A DNA stretch of 64,000 nucleotides from Proteocatella sp041738345 (GCA_041738345.1 JBGSPX010000057.1:1-64000); one strand, 5' to 3'. Shown: positions 18,788 through 27,684, counted from the first letter of the stretch. Numbers and translations: made by a program. Notes: generated by a model not told the origin, from the sequence alone.

Positions 18788-19483
18788 TTATCCTCCAAAT
18801 TTATAACCCACTCCTCTTACGGTGATGATATACTGTGGTTTTGCTGTATCTGTTTCTATCTTACTTCTAAGATTTTTTATGTGAGAATCTACAATTCTAT
18901 CATAGCCATCGAAACTTTCTCCTTGAGTTATATTTATTAATTCATCTCTTGTAAATATTTTGTTCGGATAATTTATTAAAGCTGTAAGAATTTTATACTC
19001 ACTTGGTGTAAGACTTACTATTACTCCTGCTTTTTTTACTGTACATGAACTCATTTCTACTTCAAGGTCATAATCATTCCAGCTCATTTTATTGAATAAA
19101 GGATTTTGTTCTAAACTACATCTTCTCAAAATTGCATTTACTCTAGCAACCAGTTCTCTAGGACTAAAGGGTTTAGTAATATAGTCATCTGCCCCGATAT
19201 CAAGTCCCTCTAGTTTGTCACTTTCTGAAACCTTTGCCGTAAGCATAATTATTGGTACTCTTGATGTTCGCCTTATTGCTTTGCAAACTTCTTCACCACT
19301 AATTTCAGGAAGCATTAAGTCTAGAATTACCATATCTATTGTTTTTTTATTAAAAATGTCAAGTGCTTCTGTTCCTGCAAAAGCTTTAAAAGTTTCATAA
19401 CCTGCATTATTTAAGTAAACCTCTATAACTTCTGATATTTTAATTTCATCTTCCACAATTAATATTTTTTTAGAATTTGACAT
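18788..19483 (-). CDS. OmpR-family response regulator
   Basis: The 231-residue protein has a receiver domain (acidic pair VEDE near residue 11, phospho-acceptor Asp in VILDLMLP near 54, Lys in ITKPF near 105). A winged-helix DNA-binding domain follows (SEYKILTALINYP to VRGVGYKF). It is the first gene of a two-gene operon with the kinase, whose start abuts its stop. A well-formed promoter lies upstream (19519-19548). By position it most likely controls the copper genes downstream. No operator repeat was clearly seen before 17296. Confidence 0.9.
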   Translation of the reverse strand: MSNSKKILIVEDEIKISEVIEVYLNNAGYETFKAFAGTEALDIFNKKTIDMVILDLMLPEISGEEVCKAIRRTSRVPIIMLTAKVSESDKLEGLDIGADDYITKPFSPRELVARVNAILRRCSLEQNPLFNKMSWNDYDLEVEMSSCTVKKAGVIVSLTPSEYKILTALINYPNKIFTRDELINITQGESFDGYDRIVDSHIKNLRSKIETDTAKPQYIITVRGVGYKFGG

Positions 19484-19518
19484 TTTTTACTCCTTTACAG
19501 CTTACTATTGTTTTATAA

Positions 19519-19548
19519 ATTCTATGCTATATATAAGCTTTTTGTCAA
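19519..19548 (-). promoter_or_regulatory. sigma-A type promoter of the two-component operon
   Basis: On the minus strand, TTGACA is followed after 18 bases by TAGAAT. It starts about 35 bases before the regulator's start codon, just downstream of the terminator of the preceding operon. Confidence 0.55.
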
Positions 19549-19551
19549 TAT

Positions 19552-19602
19552 AAAAATCCCTCTTAAATAGATGACTACTGCCAGTTCTATTTAAGAGGGA
19601 TT
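19552..19602 (-). terminator. terminator of the AOR operon
   Basis: AATCCCTCTTAAATAGA pairs with its complement across a 14-base loop, a 17-bp perfect stem. It is followed on the minus strand by TTTTT, and the stem begins 3 bases after the MoaD-like stop. Confidence 0.9.
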
Positions 19603-19605
19603 GTT

Positions 19606-19827
19606 TTAACCGCCGCCTACTGGAGGAAAAAGTGCAATTACATCCGCATCTTTTATTTTAGCGTCTACTTTTGAATGTATGCCATTTATTAGGCATATCG
19701 CCACTTCATCGTAGGGGATTTTTAAATAATCTAGTATATCGGATATTTGGGGGAATTTTTCCGACTCTAGAAATAATATTTTCTCTCTTCCTTCTCTAAA
19801 GGTCGCAAAGAGTCTTACTTCTATCAT
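19606..19827 (-). CDS. MoaD/ThiS-like sulfur-carrier protein
   Basis: The 73-residue beta-grasp protein ends in PPVGGG. The exposed Gly-Gly tail is what an E1-like enzyme adenylates and turns into a thiocarboxylate. In MoaD this is the sulfur donor for the dithiolene of molybdopterin. It is 8 bases downstream of the AOR gene and ends at a strong terminator. MoaD-like proteins are commonly paired with AOR genes, so it is likely the sulfur carrier for the tungsten-pterin cofactor. No MoaE or MoeB gene is present in the window. Confidence 0.82.
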   Translation of the reverse strand: MIEVRLFATFREGREKILFLESEKFPQISDILDYLKIPYDEVAICLINGIHSKVDAKIKDADVIALFPPVGGG

Positions 19828-19835
19828 AGCTTCTC

Positions 19836-21632
19836 CTATAGTAATCCTAAACGTTTTAGGGTTTCTTCTGTTGGGAATGCATTTTCCCAGCCTCGTGCTT
19901 CATAATATTGTGGAAGGGTTATTTCAATTTTACTAAGCTGCCCTTTTGATGGTCCATTTGATATTGGTTCTTCTGTCAAGCGTTTTGGCAAGTTGTCGTC
20001 TTCGGGCTTCATGCCTGCTGCTTTGTTAAACATGCGCTCTATATTGTATATTCTTTCGCCTACTTCTAAAATACCTGCCGCATCATAGTTTGTTCCTGTT
20101 CCAGCATTAAGCATTGCTGCATATTCTGGTGCGCCAAGTGCGAATGAAGTGAATATACACATTCCCATAGAATCTATAACCGCAGTTAAATCTTGGAATA
20201 TCTTTGCCCATACCGCTTTGTTTTCAGTTTGCATTCTATCTAATTGTTCTGGAAGTCCTAATACCTCTGGAGATATCAAATAACCTCTAACGTGACATCC
20301 TCCACGGTTGCTTGTCGCATAGGTTATTCCAATTCCTTGGATTCCTCTTGCATCATAGGCTGGCATCTCTTGTTTTTTAACTGACATCGAAAGCTCTGGC
20401 ACACCATAATATTCACATAGTCTGTATGAACCCTCTGCCATAAGCTTTCCTAATTTAGTTTCACACGCGCCCATACGTTTAGTCCATTCAATTATCGCTT
20501 CATTGCTCCCCCATTTTAGCGGAACGCCTTCGCAGTCCTCATCTTTTATATAACCTTTTTGGTAAAGTTCCATTGCTGCAGCTATTGTACATGGCGCTGA
20601 AATAGCATCTAGGCCATATTCATTACACCAGTAGTTCGCTTCTGCTATTGATTTTAAATCTGTAACGCCACAGTTTGAGCCGTATGCCCAAAGTGGTTCG
20701 TATTCAGGTCCTCCCACTAGTTTATCGTTTAATTTAATAATTCTACCACAGCCTATTGGACATCTATGACAGAAGCCTTGTTTTTCAAGAATTTCATCTT
20801 TCATCGATTCACCTGAGAACATATCTGCATTTTCATCATAAGATTCCTGCCAGTTATTTTTTGGAAGTGAACCTATATTATTTACTATATTTACAAGAAC
20901 TGCGGTTCCATAGGTTGGAAGTCCACTTCCTGTAACTCCATTTTCTCTTATTTTAGCATTCGCATCTTTTGCTAATGCTTTCAAAGCTTCTGCATCATAT
21001 GGCTCCATCACAGTTTTAGTTGAGGTTACAGTTATTGCTTTTAGGTTTTTAGCTCCCATAACAGCACCTACACCACTTCTTCCTGCCGCTCTATCTTTAT
21101 CATTCATTATAGCAGCCATCAGTGACTGTCTTTCACCTGCTGGACCAATGTTAAGCACTGAACATTTTGGATATATTTGTTTCAGCTCATCATCTACTTC
21201 CTCACTTTTTTTACCCCAAAAAGCTTCTGCTGATTTTATTTCTACTTTTTCATCTTCTATATTTATATATACTGGATTTTCAGCTTTACCTTCTACTATA
21301 ATTGCATCCCAACCTGCATATTTAAGCTTTCCGCCCCACTGGCCACCTGAATTTGAGCTTGCTATCATTGAGGTAAGTGGTGATTTGGTAACTACCATAT
21401 AACGACCACCCGTAGGCACTGCTGCCCCTGTCATTGGACCAGTAATATATATAAGCTTATTTTTATCTGAAAGCGGGTCTACTTCAGCTACACCTTCATC
21501 TAAAAGCATTTTTGTGCCCAGTCCTCTACCCCCGATAAATTTTTTTGCAAGTTCTAAATCCAATGCTTCTTGCTTTATTTCTCCTGTAGTAAGATTGATT
21601 CTCAATAATTTTCCATTGTAAGTAGTTTTCAT
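19836..21632 (-). CDS. aor: aldehyde:ferredoxin oxidoreductase, tungsten enzyme
   Basis: The 598-residue protein has the AOR N-terminal domain (MKTTYNGKLLRINL), the cofactor-binding central part and the four 4Fe-4S ligands Cys288, Cys291, Cys295 (CHRCPIGC) and Cys492. These positions closely match the Pyrococcus enzyme. It oxidises aldehydes to acids with ferredoxin as acceptor and uses a tungsto-bispterin. In amino-acid fermenters it handles aldehydes from 2-oxo acid side reactions. I start it at ATG 21632 after GAGAGGA. The longer open frame to 21770 only reads through the leader RNA. It is preceded by a riboswitch-terminator leader and followed by its MoaD-like partner. Confidence 0.93.
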   Translation of the reverse strand: MKTTYNGKLLRINLTTGEIKQEALDLELAKKFIGGRGLGTKMLLDEGVAEVDPLSDKNKLIYITGPMTGAAVPTGGRYMVVTKSPLTSMIASSNSGGQWGGKLKYAGWDAIIVEGKAENPVYINIEDEKVEIKSAEAFWGKKSEEVDDELKQIYPKCSVLNIGPAGERQSLMAAIMNDKDRAAGRSGVGAVMGAKNLKAITVTSTKTVMEPYDAEALKALAKDANAKIRENGVTGSGLPTYGTAVLVNIVNNIGSLPKNNWQESYDENADMFSGESMKDEILEKQGFCHRCPIGCGRIIKLNDKLVGGPEYEPLWAYGSNCGVTDLKSIAEANYWCNEYGLDAISAPCTIAAAMELYQKGYIKDEDCEGVPLKWGSNEAIIEWTKRMGACETKLGKLMAEGSYRLCEYYGVPELSMSVKKQEMPAYDARGIQGIGITYATSNRGGCHVRGYLISPEVLGLPEQLDRMQTENKAVWAKIFQDLTAVIDSMGMCIFTSFALGAPEYAAMLNAGTGTNYDAAGILEVGERIYNIERMFNKAAGMKPEDDNLPKRLTEEPISNGPSKGQLSKIEITLPQYYEARGWENAFPTEETLKRLGLL

Positions 21633-21704
21633 GGCTATATCCTCTCTTTGATAAAATACTTGGTAAAATAAATTGTTAATCATCCTTCTTTGTTTTTGGA
21701 CAAC

Positions 21705-21733
21705 AAAAAAGGACACGCAAAAATTTGCGGACC
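21705..21733 (-). terminator. leader terminator upstream of aor
   Basis: CGCAAA pairs with TTTGCG, extended by an imperfect GGtC/GtCC base, and is followed by six T. It sits about 75 bases before the aor start and directly after the candidate aptamer, whose 3' end it shares. Cofactor binding would thus change terminator formation. Confidence 0.75.
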
Positions 21734-21811
21734 TTTCCAAACGCGGGAGGCACTGAATCATCCTCAGCACCCATTGGTATTGTCGGAGTCGATGGCAATA
21801 CTCGGACCTTG
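21728..21811 (-). promoter_or_regulatory. candidate Moco/Tuco riboswitch in the aor leader
   Basis: The minus-strand leader holds stacked stems (GTATTG/CAATAC and GGTGCTGA/TCAGTGCC). It also has the unpaired-looking GTGCCTCCC and GGAAAGG segments that resemble the conserved core of the molybdenum/tungsten cofactor RNA motif. It is followed at once by an intrinsic terminator, and the downstream gene is a tungstopterin enzyme. This fits a cofactor-responsive off-switch. The motif was recognised from memory and was not scored. Confidence 0.6.
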
Positions 21812-21869
21812 TTTTAATATTACCATAATTTTCAGAATTTGTAAATAATTTATTATATATATTTTTTAG

Positions 21870-22361
21870 CTACTTCCTAGCGCACTCACTTGCGGAGCCC
21901 TTTAAGATTTCTATTCCATGAACTACAGGTTCGCTTATAAATTCCAAGCATTCTCCCACAGCTTTTGGACTTCCTGGAAGATTTATTATCAGGGTCTGTT
22001 TTCTTATGCCTGATACTGCTCTTGAAAGCATTGCTTTTGGAGTTATTTGAAGACTTTTGTATCTCATAGCTTCACTTATTCCCGGCGTAAGCTTTTCTAA
22101 TATCGGAAGCGTCGCTTCTGGCGTGATATCTCTTTTTGAAAATCCAGTCCCGCCTGAGGTTAGAACTAAATCAAGCTCTAATTCATCACTACAGTATTTT
22201 ATAGCTTTTTGGATATCTTCGATTTCATCAGGTACAATCGTATAATACTGCATCTGATAATTTTGATCTGAAAGCATTTTTTCGACTACTGCTTTGCAGC
22301 CATCTTCTCGCTCGCCTCTTGAGCCCTTGTCACTTATTGTTATAAATCCGTATTTTATCAT
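21870..22361 (-). CDS. mogA: MogA/MoaB-type molybdopterin adenylyltransferase
   Basis: The 163-residue protein has the MogA/MoaB fold: start YGFITISDKGSRGEREDGC, the nucleotide/pterin loop LVLTSGGTGFSKRDITPEAT, and the end IINLPGSPKAVGECL. It adenylates molybdopterin so that MoeA can insert the metal. It is the last gene of the cofactor operon (moeA to mogA) before the aor leader. Given the neighbouring AOR, the product probably serves tungsten cofactor synthesis. MogA and MoaB are hard to separate by sequence alone, so the symbol is tentative. Confidence 0.85.
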   Translation of the reverse strand: MIKYGFITISDKGSRGEREDGCKAVVEKMLSDQNYQMQYYTIVPDEIEDIQKAIKYCSDELELDLVLTSGGTGFSKRDITPEATLPILEKLTPGISEAMRYKSLQITPKAMLSRAVSGIRKQTLIINLPGSPKAVGECLEFISEPVVHGIEILKGSASECARK

Positions 22362-22389
22362 ATTTTGCTCCGTTACTATTTTCTTATAA

Positions 22390-22836
22390 TTATTCTACGA
22401 TTTCGATTTCATCGCCCACTCTTACCATGCCGCCCTCTAGAATTTTAGTAAATATTCCTTGTGTTGGCATTATACATTTTCCTACTTTTTGTGCCACTGC
22501 ACAGCCTTGATGTGCATGACATTCTTTTCCTATTTGAGTTACTTCTTGAAGGGTTTCTCCTATTTTTAGTTTTGTACCTACTGGAAGCTCATATAATTTT
22601 ATGCCTTCTGTAGTTATATTTTCTGCAAAATTTCCAAAACATAGGCCTTCTGCACCCATAGCGGTCATTATATCTATAGATTCTTGAGCTAAAAGACTTA
22701 CCTGTCTATGCCAGTTTCCACCATGGGCATCATTTTCAAGCCCAAAATCCACTATAAATTTACCTTCCTGCATAGGTTCTTTCATTTCGCCTTTTTTCTT
22801 TGAAATATTGATTGATAATACTTTTGCTTTACTCAT
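22390..22836 (-). CDS. MOSC-domain protein
   Basis: The 148-residue protein is a stand-alone MOSC domain. It has the family's conserved cysteine in the stretch GKECHAHQGCAV, and the early segment NDAHGGNWHRQVSLL is also typical. MOSC proteins resemble the C-terminal domain of Moco sulfurase and are thought to carry a reactive sulfur to pterin cofactors. The ATG at 22836 overlaps the end of moaC by 8 bases and has GAGGAG upstream. The longer ORF start at 22863 is less likely. It probably acts in maturing the cofactor of the AOR or another enzyme. Confidence 0.85.
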   Translation of the reverse strand: MSKAKVLSINISKKKGEMKEPMQEGKFIVDFGLENDAHGGNWHRQVSLLAQESIDIMTAMGAEGLCFGNFAENITTEGIKLYELPVGTKLKIGETLQEVTQIGKECHAHQGCAVAQKVGKCIMPTQGIFTKILEGGMVRVGDEIEIVE

Positions 22837-23314
22837 TTTCTTCTCTCCTCTTATAATGGCCACTTTTGCCGCCTTTTTTTTCTAAAAGATGGATTTCTCC
22901 AATCTCCATATCCTTATCTACCGCTTTGCACATATCGTATATAGTAAGCGCTGCTACGCTGCATGCTGTAAGTGCTTCCATCTCAACTCCAGTTTTTCCT
23001 TCGTTGCTCACCGTAGCATATATATGTACCGCAGAATCTACTTCGTCATATTCAAATTTAATGTCTATCCCTGTAAGCATAAGCGGATGACACATAGGAA
23101 TTATATCCCAAGTTTTTTTTGCACCTGTAATTCCAGCTACTTGTGCGACTGAAAGTACATCACCTTTTTTCATCTGACCTTGTTTTAATTTTTCAAAGGT
23201 TTCTTGTTTCATGCTTATTTTGGCATGGGCAAGTGCCGTTCTATTTGTAACTTCTTTTTCGCCTACATCTACCATTTTGCCTCTGCCTTGTTCATTAATA
23301 TGTGTAAATCCCAT
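22829..23314 (-). CDS. moaC: MoaC cyclic pyranopterin monophosphate synthase
   Basis: The 161-residue protein carries the MoaC signatures: AQVAGITGAKKTWDIIPMCHPL, GKTGVEMEALTA and DMCKAVDKDM with the conserved lysine. Together with MoaA it converts GTP to cyclic pyranopterin monophosphate, the first pterin intermediate. It starts one base after the moaA stop and overlaps the MOSC gene, so the three are co-translated. Length is as expected. Confidence 0.93.
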   Translation of the reverse strand: MGFTHINEQGRGKMVDVGEKEVTNRTALAHAKISMKQETFEKLKQGQMKKGDVLSVAQVAGITGAKKTWDIIPMCHPLMLTGIDIKFEYDEVDSAVHIYATVSNEGKTGVEMEALTACSVAALTIYDMCKAVDKDMEIGEIHLLEKKGGKSGHYKRREENE

Positions 23315-23315
23315 T

Positions 23316-24266
23316 TTAACCTCCTATGGTGCTCATACCTCTTGAAATTGTCTCATTTTCTAAAAGATGGTGTTTCTGTGGTTTTTGTTTTATCGATTTT
23401 GTAATGATTTCGCTTAAATCTTCGCCACCTCTGATTGCATTTTTTATATCTATTTCTTTATTGCTGTGAAGACATGGTTTTAGTTTTCCATCTGAGGTAA
23501 GTCTCATTCGGTTACACTGGTCACAAAAATGAGATGACATTGCTGTAATAAAGCCTACTCTGCCTTTTGCCTTTTTATATCTGAAATATTTAGTAGGAGC
23601 ATGAGGGTCATCACTTATCATAGGATAAAGTTCTGCTTGTTCTAATATTTTATCACATGACATAAAATGTTTTTTGGCAAAATCTTGCTGCGCTCCAATT
23701 GGCATAAGCTCTATAAATCTTACATCGGCATCGTATTTTTGGGTAAGCTCTATCATATCAAGAATTTCATCATCATTTATGCCCTTCATCAGTACTACAT
23801 TAAACTTAACCCCAAGCCCTACATTTCTAGCAGCTTCTATCCCTGCTATAACATGGGATAATTCTCCAACCTTAGTTATGTCTCTAAACTTAGCTTCATT
23901 TAAGGTGTCTATGCTTATATTTACTCGGTTAAGCCCCTTCGCTTTTAATATAGGGGCCATTTTTTCAAGCAGTTCTCCGTTTGTAGTAAGTGCAATATCA
24001 TTAATATTTTTAAGGCGCGATATACTCTCTATAAGCCCTAATATACCTTTTCTTATCAGCGGCTCGCCACCTGTAAGTCTTACCTTATTTACTCCAAGTA
24101 AAGAAAACTCTCTTATTACGGTATATATTTCTTCCAAACTTAATATATCTTTGTGCTGTAGATGCGCTACGCCTTCTTGAGGTACGCAGTAGCTACATCT
24201 ATACTGACATAGGTCAGTAACTGAAACTCTTAAGTAGTTTATATTTCTTCCATACTCATCAATCAA
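23316..24266 (-). CDS. moaA: MoaA GTP 3',8-cyclase (radical SAM)
   Basis: The 316-residue protein has the N-terminal radical SAM cluster motif CQYRCSYC and the C-terminal second cluster (CDQC near 249, further Cys in GKLKPC). It ends in the conserved Gly-Gly tail (GMSTIGG) that enters the active site. It starts the pterin pathway from GTP. The start is TTG at 24266, preceded by GGAGAGGTG and overlapping the upstream gene's stop by 8 bases. The nearby ATG is out of frame. Confidence 0.93.
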   Translation of the reverse strand: MIDEYGRNINYLRVSVTDLCQYRCSYCVPQEGVAHLQHKDILSLEEIYTVIREFSLLGVNKVRLTGGEPLIRKGILGLIESISRLKNINDIALTTNGELLEKMAPILKAKGLNRVNISIDTLNEAKFRDITKVGELSHVIAGIEAARNVGLGVKFNVVLMKGINDDEILDMIELTQKYDADVRFIELMPIGAQQDFAKKHFMSCDKILEQAELYPMISDDPHAPTKYFRYKKAKGRVGFITAMSSHFCDQCNRMRLTSDGKLKPCLHSNKEIDIKNAIRGGEDLSEIITKSIKQKPQKHHLLENETISRGMSTIGG

Positions 24267-26160
24267 CTAAAATCACCTCTCCCAACCTTGAATAGCTATA
24301 GCCTCCAAGTGTTTCTAAAACTTTTTTAAATTGCTCACTCTTTATAATCTCTAAAAAATCCTTTATCATAGGAAGTTCAAGGTAGTCTTTCGCTATGGCA
24401 AAATCATATTCTTCTTCTCCAACTGGAATAAAATCTAAATCCAACGCTTTTGCTGCTGAAAATACACCCATCCCGGTATCACAGCTTCCACTTTTTACAG
24501 CTGCTGCTACGGCCATATGTGTAACCGCTTCTCTTTCGTAACCTTTTATCAACGCTTTATCAATATTTAGTTCTTTTAGTTTATAGTCTAAAAGGAGTCT
24601 CGTCCCCGCACCTCTTTGCCTATTTATAAAGCTCACACTTGTTAGCGATTCTAATGAAGTTATCGACTTGGGATTTCCTTTTGGCACTATAAGTCCCTGA
24701 ATTCTGCTAACCCCTTTTATAAGCGCATACTCTCTATTTTTCAGTTTTTTGAGTTCACTAAGATTATATTGCCCGTTTTCATCTAATATATGTATAGGTG
24801 CTATATGACATTCGCTTTTTCTAAGTGATGTAATTCCTCCAAAAGAGCCTGTATGTGCACTTGTAAGCCTTGCATTTTTTTGATTTTCACTTAATAGATT
24901 GTTTATTACATCTATTATTATATCATGACTTCCTATACTTACTATAGTATTACTTAATTCAGCTTTGGATTTTATTAAGCTTACACTTACTTCTTCATTT
25001 ATATCTATACCTTCGCTATTTTGCTCTACTATGCAAAATCCATCACTTTTTACAAGCGACATTGCACTTCCTGCTCCTCTTGAAAGTGGCACAGCTATAT
25101 ACTTCCCATCCACGAGCCCGACATTTACTCTTATGTATTCCTTATGCTTTAGAGAAGATACCATTCGCCTTGTTGCTACAGCGTTTATAATTTGTGTTTC
25201 GTTGCAAATTTCATGTGAAAGGTTTCTTATTAAAGGGGCTGCAAATTCTTCAAATACTATGTATGCGGATACTGGATATCCGGGGATTCCTATAACTGGG
25301 ATATCTCCTATTCTTGCAAGTATAGCTGGTTTTCCTGGTTTTATAGCTACGCCATGAATAAATACTTCTCCAAGTTCTTTGAGAATGGATGCTGTAAAAT
25401 CTTCTCTGCCTGCACTTGAGCCTGCATTTATAATTATCATATCGCAGGCTTTGGAAAGCGCTATTATATTATTTTTTATCTCTTCATAATCATCTTTTAC
25501 TGGCGGTATTCGCTTTGGAATACCTCCTAATTCCGTGGTGAGGGCTTCAAATACTCTTGAATTTGATTCTATTATATCGCCATCTTTAGGAATTTCATCT
25601 GGTTCTATAATTTCAGTGCCTGTTGGAATTATTCCTACTATAGGTTTTTTATAAACTTCAACTTCAGTTATTCCCGAAGATAAAAGTACGCCTATATCTA
25701 TTGCTCTTATTTTATGATTTGTGCTCATTATAAGTTCTGTAGCTACAATGTCTTCACCTATTGGTCTTACATGTTGCCACGGGTGGGCAGGCGCAATAAT
25801 CTGACAGATTCCATCCTTTTCTATAATATCTTCTGCCATTATAACGCAATCATATGGATTCTTTATAGGGTCTCCTGTATCTACTTGTTCATATTTTTGA
25901 GGTTCCAAGATAAGTGGACTCTGTTCACTTGCAGATTTTGTATATTCTGATTCTACCATTATCCCATCCATAGCCGCACAATTATATAAGGGCGATGAAT
26001 ATTTTGCATATACAGGCTCTGCAATTATTCTTCCTAAAGCTTCTATTACAGGAACTTTTTCTGTTTTTCTCTTATTTAATATATCTTCAATTTCTACTTG
26101 ATAAATTTTTTTAGCTTCTTCTAAGGGCGTATTTTTTAGGTATAGATTTCGTTTAGTCAT
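24259..26160 (-). CDS. MoeA with C-terminal PBP-like domain
   Basis: The 633-residue protein consists of a MoeA region (residues 1 to about 405, with NAGSSAGREDF, GVAIKPGKPA and GIPGYPVSAY). A periplasmic-binding-protein-like domain follows (about 410-633, with NRQRGAGTRLLLD and the GSCDTGMGV loop). MoeA inserts molybdate or tungstate into adenylated pterin. The PBP-like domain, also found alone in some molybdenum operons, probably binds the oxyanion or pterin. It follows the shorter moeA gene with a 4-base gap. Having two MoeA paralogues is common in organisms that use tungsten, or both metals. Confidence 0.88.
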   Translation of the reverse strand: MTKRNLYLKNTPLEEAKKIYQVEIEDILNKRKTEKVPVIEALGRIIAEPVYAKYSSPLYNCAAMDGIMVESEYTKSASEQSPLILEPQKYEQVDTGDPIKNPYDCVIMAEDIIEKDGICQIIAPAHPWQHVRPIGEDIVATELIMSTNHKIRAIDIGVLLSSGITEVEVYKKPIVGIIPTGTEIIEPDEIPKDGDIIESNSRVFEALTTELGGIPKRIPPVKDDYEEIKNNIIALSKACDMIIINAGSSAGREDFTASILKELGEVFIHGVAIKPGKPAILARIGDIPVIGIPGYPVSAYIVFEEFAAPLIRNLSHEICNETQIINAVATRRMVSSLKHKEYIRVNVGLVDGKYIAVPLSRGAGSAMSLVKSDGFCIVEQNSEGIDINEEVSVSLIKSKAELSNTIVSIGSHDIIIDVINNLLSENQKNARLTSAHTGSFGGITSLRKSECHIAPIHILDENGQYNLSELKKLKNREYALIKGVSRIQGLIVPKGNPKSITSLESLTSVSFINRQRGAGTRLLLDYKLKELNIDKALIKGYEREAVTHMAVAAAVKSGSCDTGMGVFSAAKALDLDFIPVGEEEYDFAIAKDYLELPMIKDFLEIIKSEQFKKVLETLGGYSYSRLGEVILVD

Positions 26161-26164
26161 ATTC

Positions 26165-27394
26165 TCACCTCAGTAATTTTATTTTTACCATATCTCCTGA
26201 TTTAAGCCCCTCGCAGTTTTTATCTACTACTATGTAACCATCTGCATTTGAGAGACTTTTTATCATCCCTGATTTTGCATATATTGGATTGGCAATATAT
26301 CTTCCTTCTTTTTCGCTTATACTGCAAAGAATATAGGTTTGTTTTCCTGCACTTGAGGCAATATTACTTCCTAGTTCTGCATAAAGATTTGGGGCTTCGG
26401 TTTGATATCTTAGACGTTTTATTACGTTTCCAACTATTACTTCAAACACTATCATTGCCGAAACTGGATGTCCGGGAAGTCCAATATACCAAACGCCTTC
26501 AGCGCCTCCTAAGATTGTAGGTTTACCTGGCTTTATAGCTAGTCCATGAGTAAATACACCTGGATTTCCCATAGCTTCTATTACCTGATTTGTAAAATCT
26601 TTTTTCCCCTGAGAACTTCCCCCTGAAAGAATTATCATATGGCTATCTAAACTTGCCGCTTTTAATTCTGCTTTCAAAAGCTGCTCATCATCTTTTAAAA
26701 TTTTCTGGCGTACAACCTTCATCCCAAGTTCTTTTGCCATAGCACTTATTCCATATCCGTTTATATCTCTTATCTTACCTTCTTCAAACGGATGTCTATT
26801 ATCGATAAGCTCATCTCCTGTTGAAAAGACAGATACAGTTAAATCTGAAAATACTTCTACTTCATATCTTCCTATTCCAGATAAAAGCGCTATATCTCTT
26901 GGTGTAAGTCTTGTTCCTTTAGCAAGCACTTTTTCTTTTTCTGTTATATCTTCTCCTCTTAGTACTACATTTTCTCTATAGGCTACTGGAGAATAAAAGG
27001 CAATCTCGTCTTCTGAAAATTCTTCAGTATGTTCTATCATAACTACAGCGTCACATCCATTAGGAAGCATTCCCCCTGTAGGAACATAGGCACACTCGCC
27101 ACTTGTTATAGGTTTTTGTGCAAATTTTCCCATCTCTATTTTCTCTGTAAGTCTTAGTAGGCTTGGGATGGATTCTGTACACCCATTAACATCAGCTGAT
27201 ATTACCGCATAACCATCCACCATAGAACGGTTAAAACTTGGCAGTGTTTCTTCACTTATTATATCGTTACTTAAGATTCTTCCAAGTGCTGACTCTAGAG
27301 AAACTATTTCTGTATCTAATTTCCAATTTTCTCTTATGTAATTAAAACTTTTTTCTACTGCGTCTTCTATAAAATCCACTTTTAATAGCTTCAA
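26165..27394 (-). CDS. moeA: MoeA molybdopterin molybdenum/tungsten transferase
   Basis: The 409-residue protein is a single-domain-set MoeA. The N-terminal segment LPSFNRSMVDGYAV, the central ILSGGSSQGKKDFT, then GLAIKPGKPTILG and GLPGHPVSAM are family signatures. It inserts the metal into the pterin. It is the first gene of the cofactor operon (moeA, moeA-PBP, moaA, moaC, MOSC, mogA). The pair of MoeA paralogues may split molybdate and tungstate insertion. That is inference. Confidence 0.92.
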   Translation of the reverse strand: MKLLKVDFIEDAVEKSFNYIRENWKLDTEIVSLESALGRILSNDIISEETLPSFNRSMVDGYAVISADVNGCTESIPSLLRLTEKIEMGKFAQKPITSGECAYVPTGGMLPNGCDAVVMIEHTEEFSEDEIAFYSPVAYRENVVLRGEDITEKEKVLAKGTRLTPRDIALLSGIGRYEVEVFSDLTVSVFSTGDELIDNRHPFEEGKIRDINGYGISAMAKELGMKVVRQKILKDDEQLLKAELKAASLDSHMIILSGGSSQGKKDFTNQVIEAMGNPGVFTHGLAIKPGKPTILGGAEGVWYIGLPGHPVSAMIVFEVIVGNVIKRLRYQTEAPNLYAELGSNIASSAGKQTYILCSISEKEGRYIANPIYAKSGMIKSLSNADGYIVVDKNCEGLKSGDMVKIKLLR

Positions 27395-27492
27395 CCGTTT
27401 GTCCTCCCTTGCTTTTACTGTTATTCTAACATTTTATACGCAGTTTGTACAGAGAAGTGACAGAATTTATCTTATTTTTCTGTAAATTTGAC

Positions 27493-27530
27493 AAAAAATA
27501 AAACCACGAAAGTAATTTCCTACTTCGTGG
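27493..27530 (-). terminator. terminator after tRNA-Leu
   Basis: CCACGAA-GTA pairs with its complement across a short loop and is followed by TTTTATTTTTT on the minus strand. It lies between the tRNA and moeA. Confidence 0.85.
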
Positions 27531-27562
27531 ATTTTTATTTTAGATTTATATTATAGACAATT

Positions 27563-27649
27563 TGGTGCGAGCGATGGGACTCGAACCCATACGTAAATTC
27601 ATACACATGCCCCTCAAACATGCCTGTCTGCCGATTCCAGCACGCTCGC
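27563..27649 (-). tRNA. tRNA-Leu (anticodon GAG)
   Basis: The 87-base gene has the GCGAGCG acceptor stem pairing with CGCTCGC, an encoded CCA end and a long variable arm typical of tRNA-Leu. It has a GTTCGAGTC T-loop and an anticodon loop TTGAGGG on the stem CATGT/GCATG, giving anticodon GAG (reads CUC/CUU). Confidence 0.93.
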
Positions 27650-27684
27650 TTACTTTGTTATTCTATAATAATTTTTTTGATTTG

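Noticed and set aside
21633..21770. N-terminal extension of 46 residues on the AOR
   Set aside because: It lies within the structured leader and terminator, has no family similarity, and the canonical AOR start with its own ribosome binding site is at 21632.
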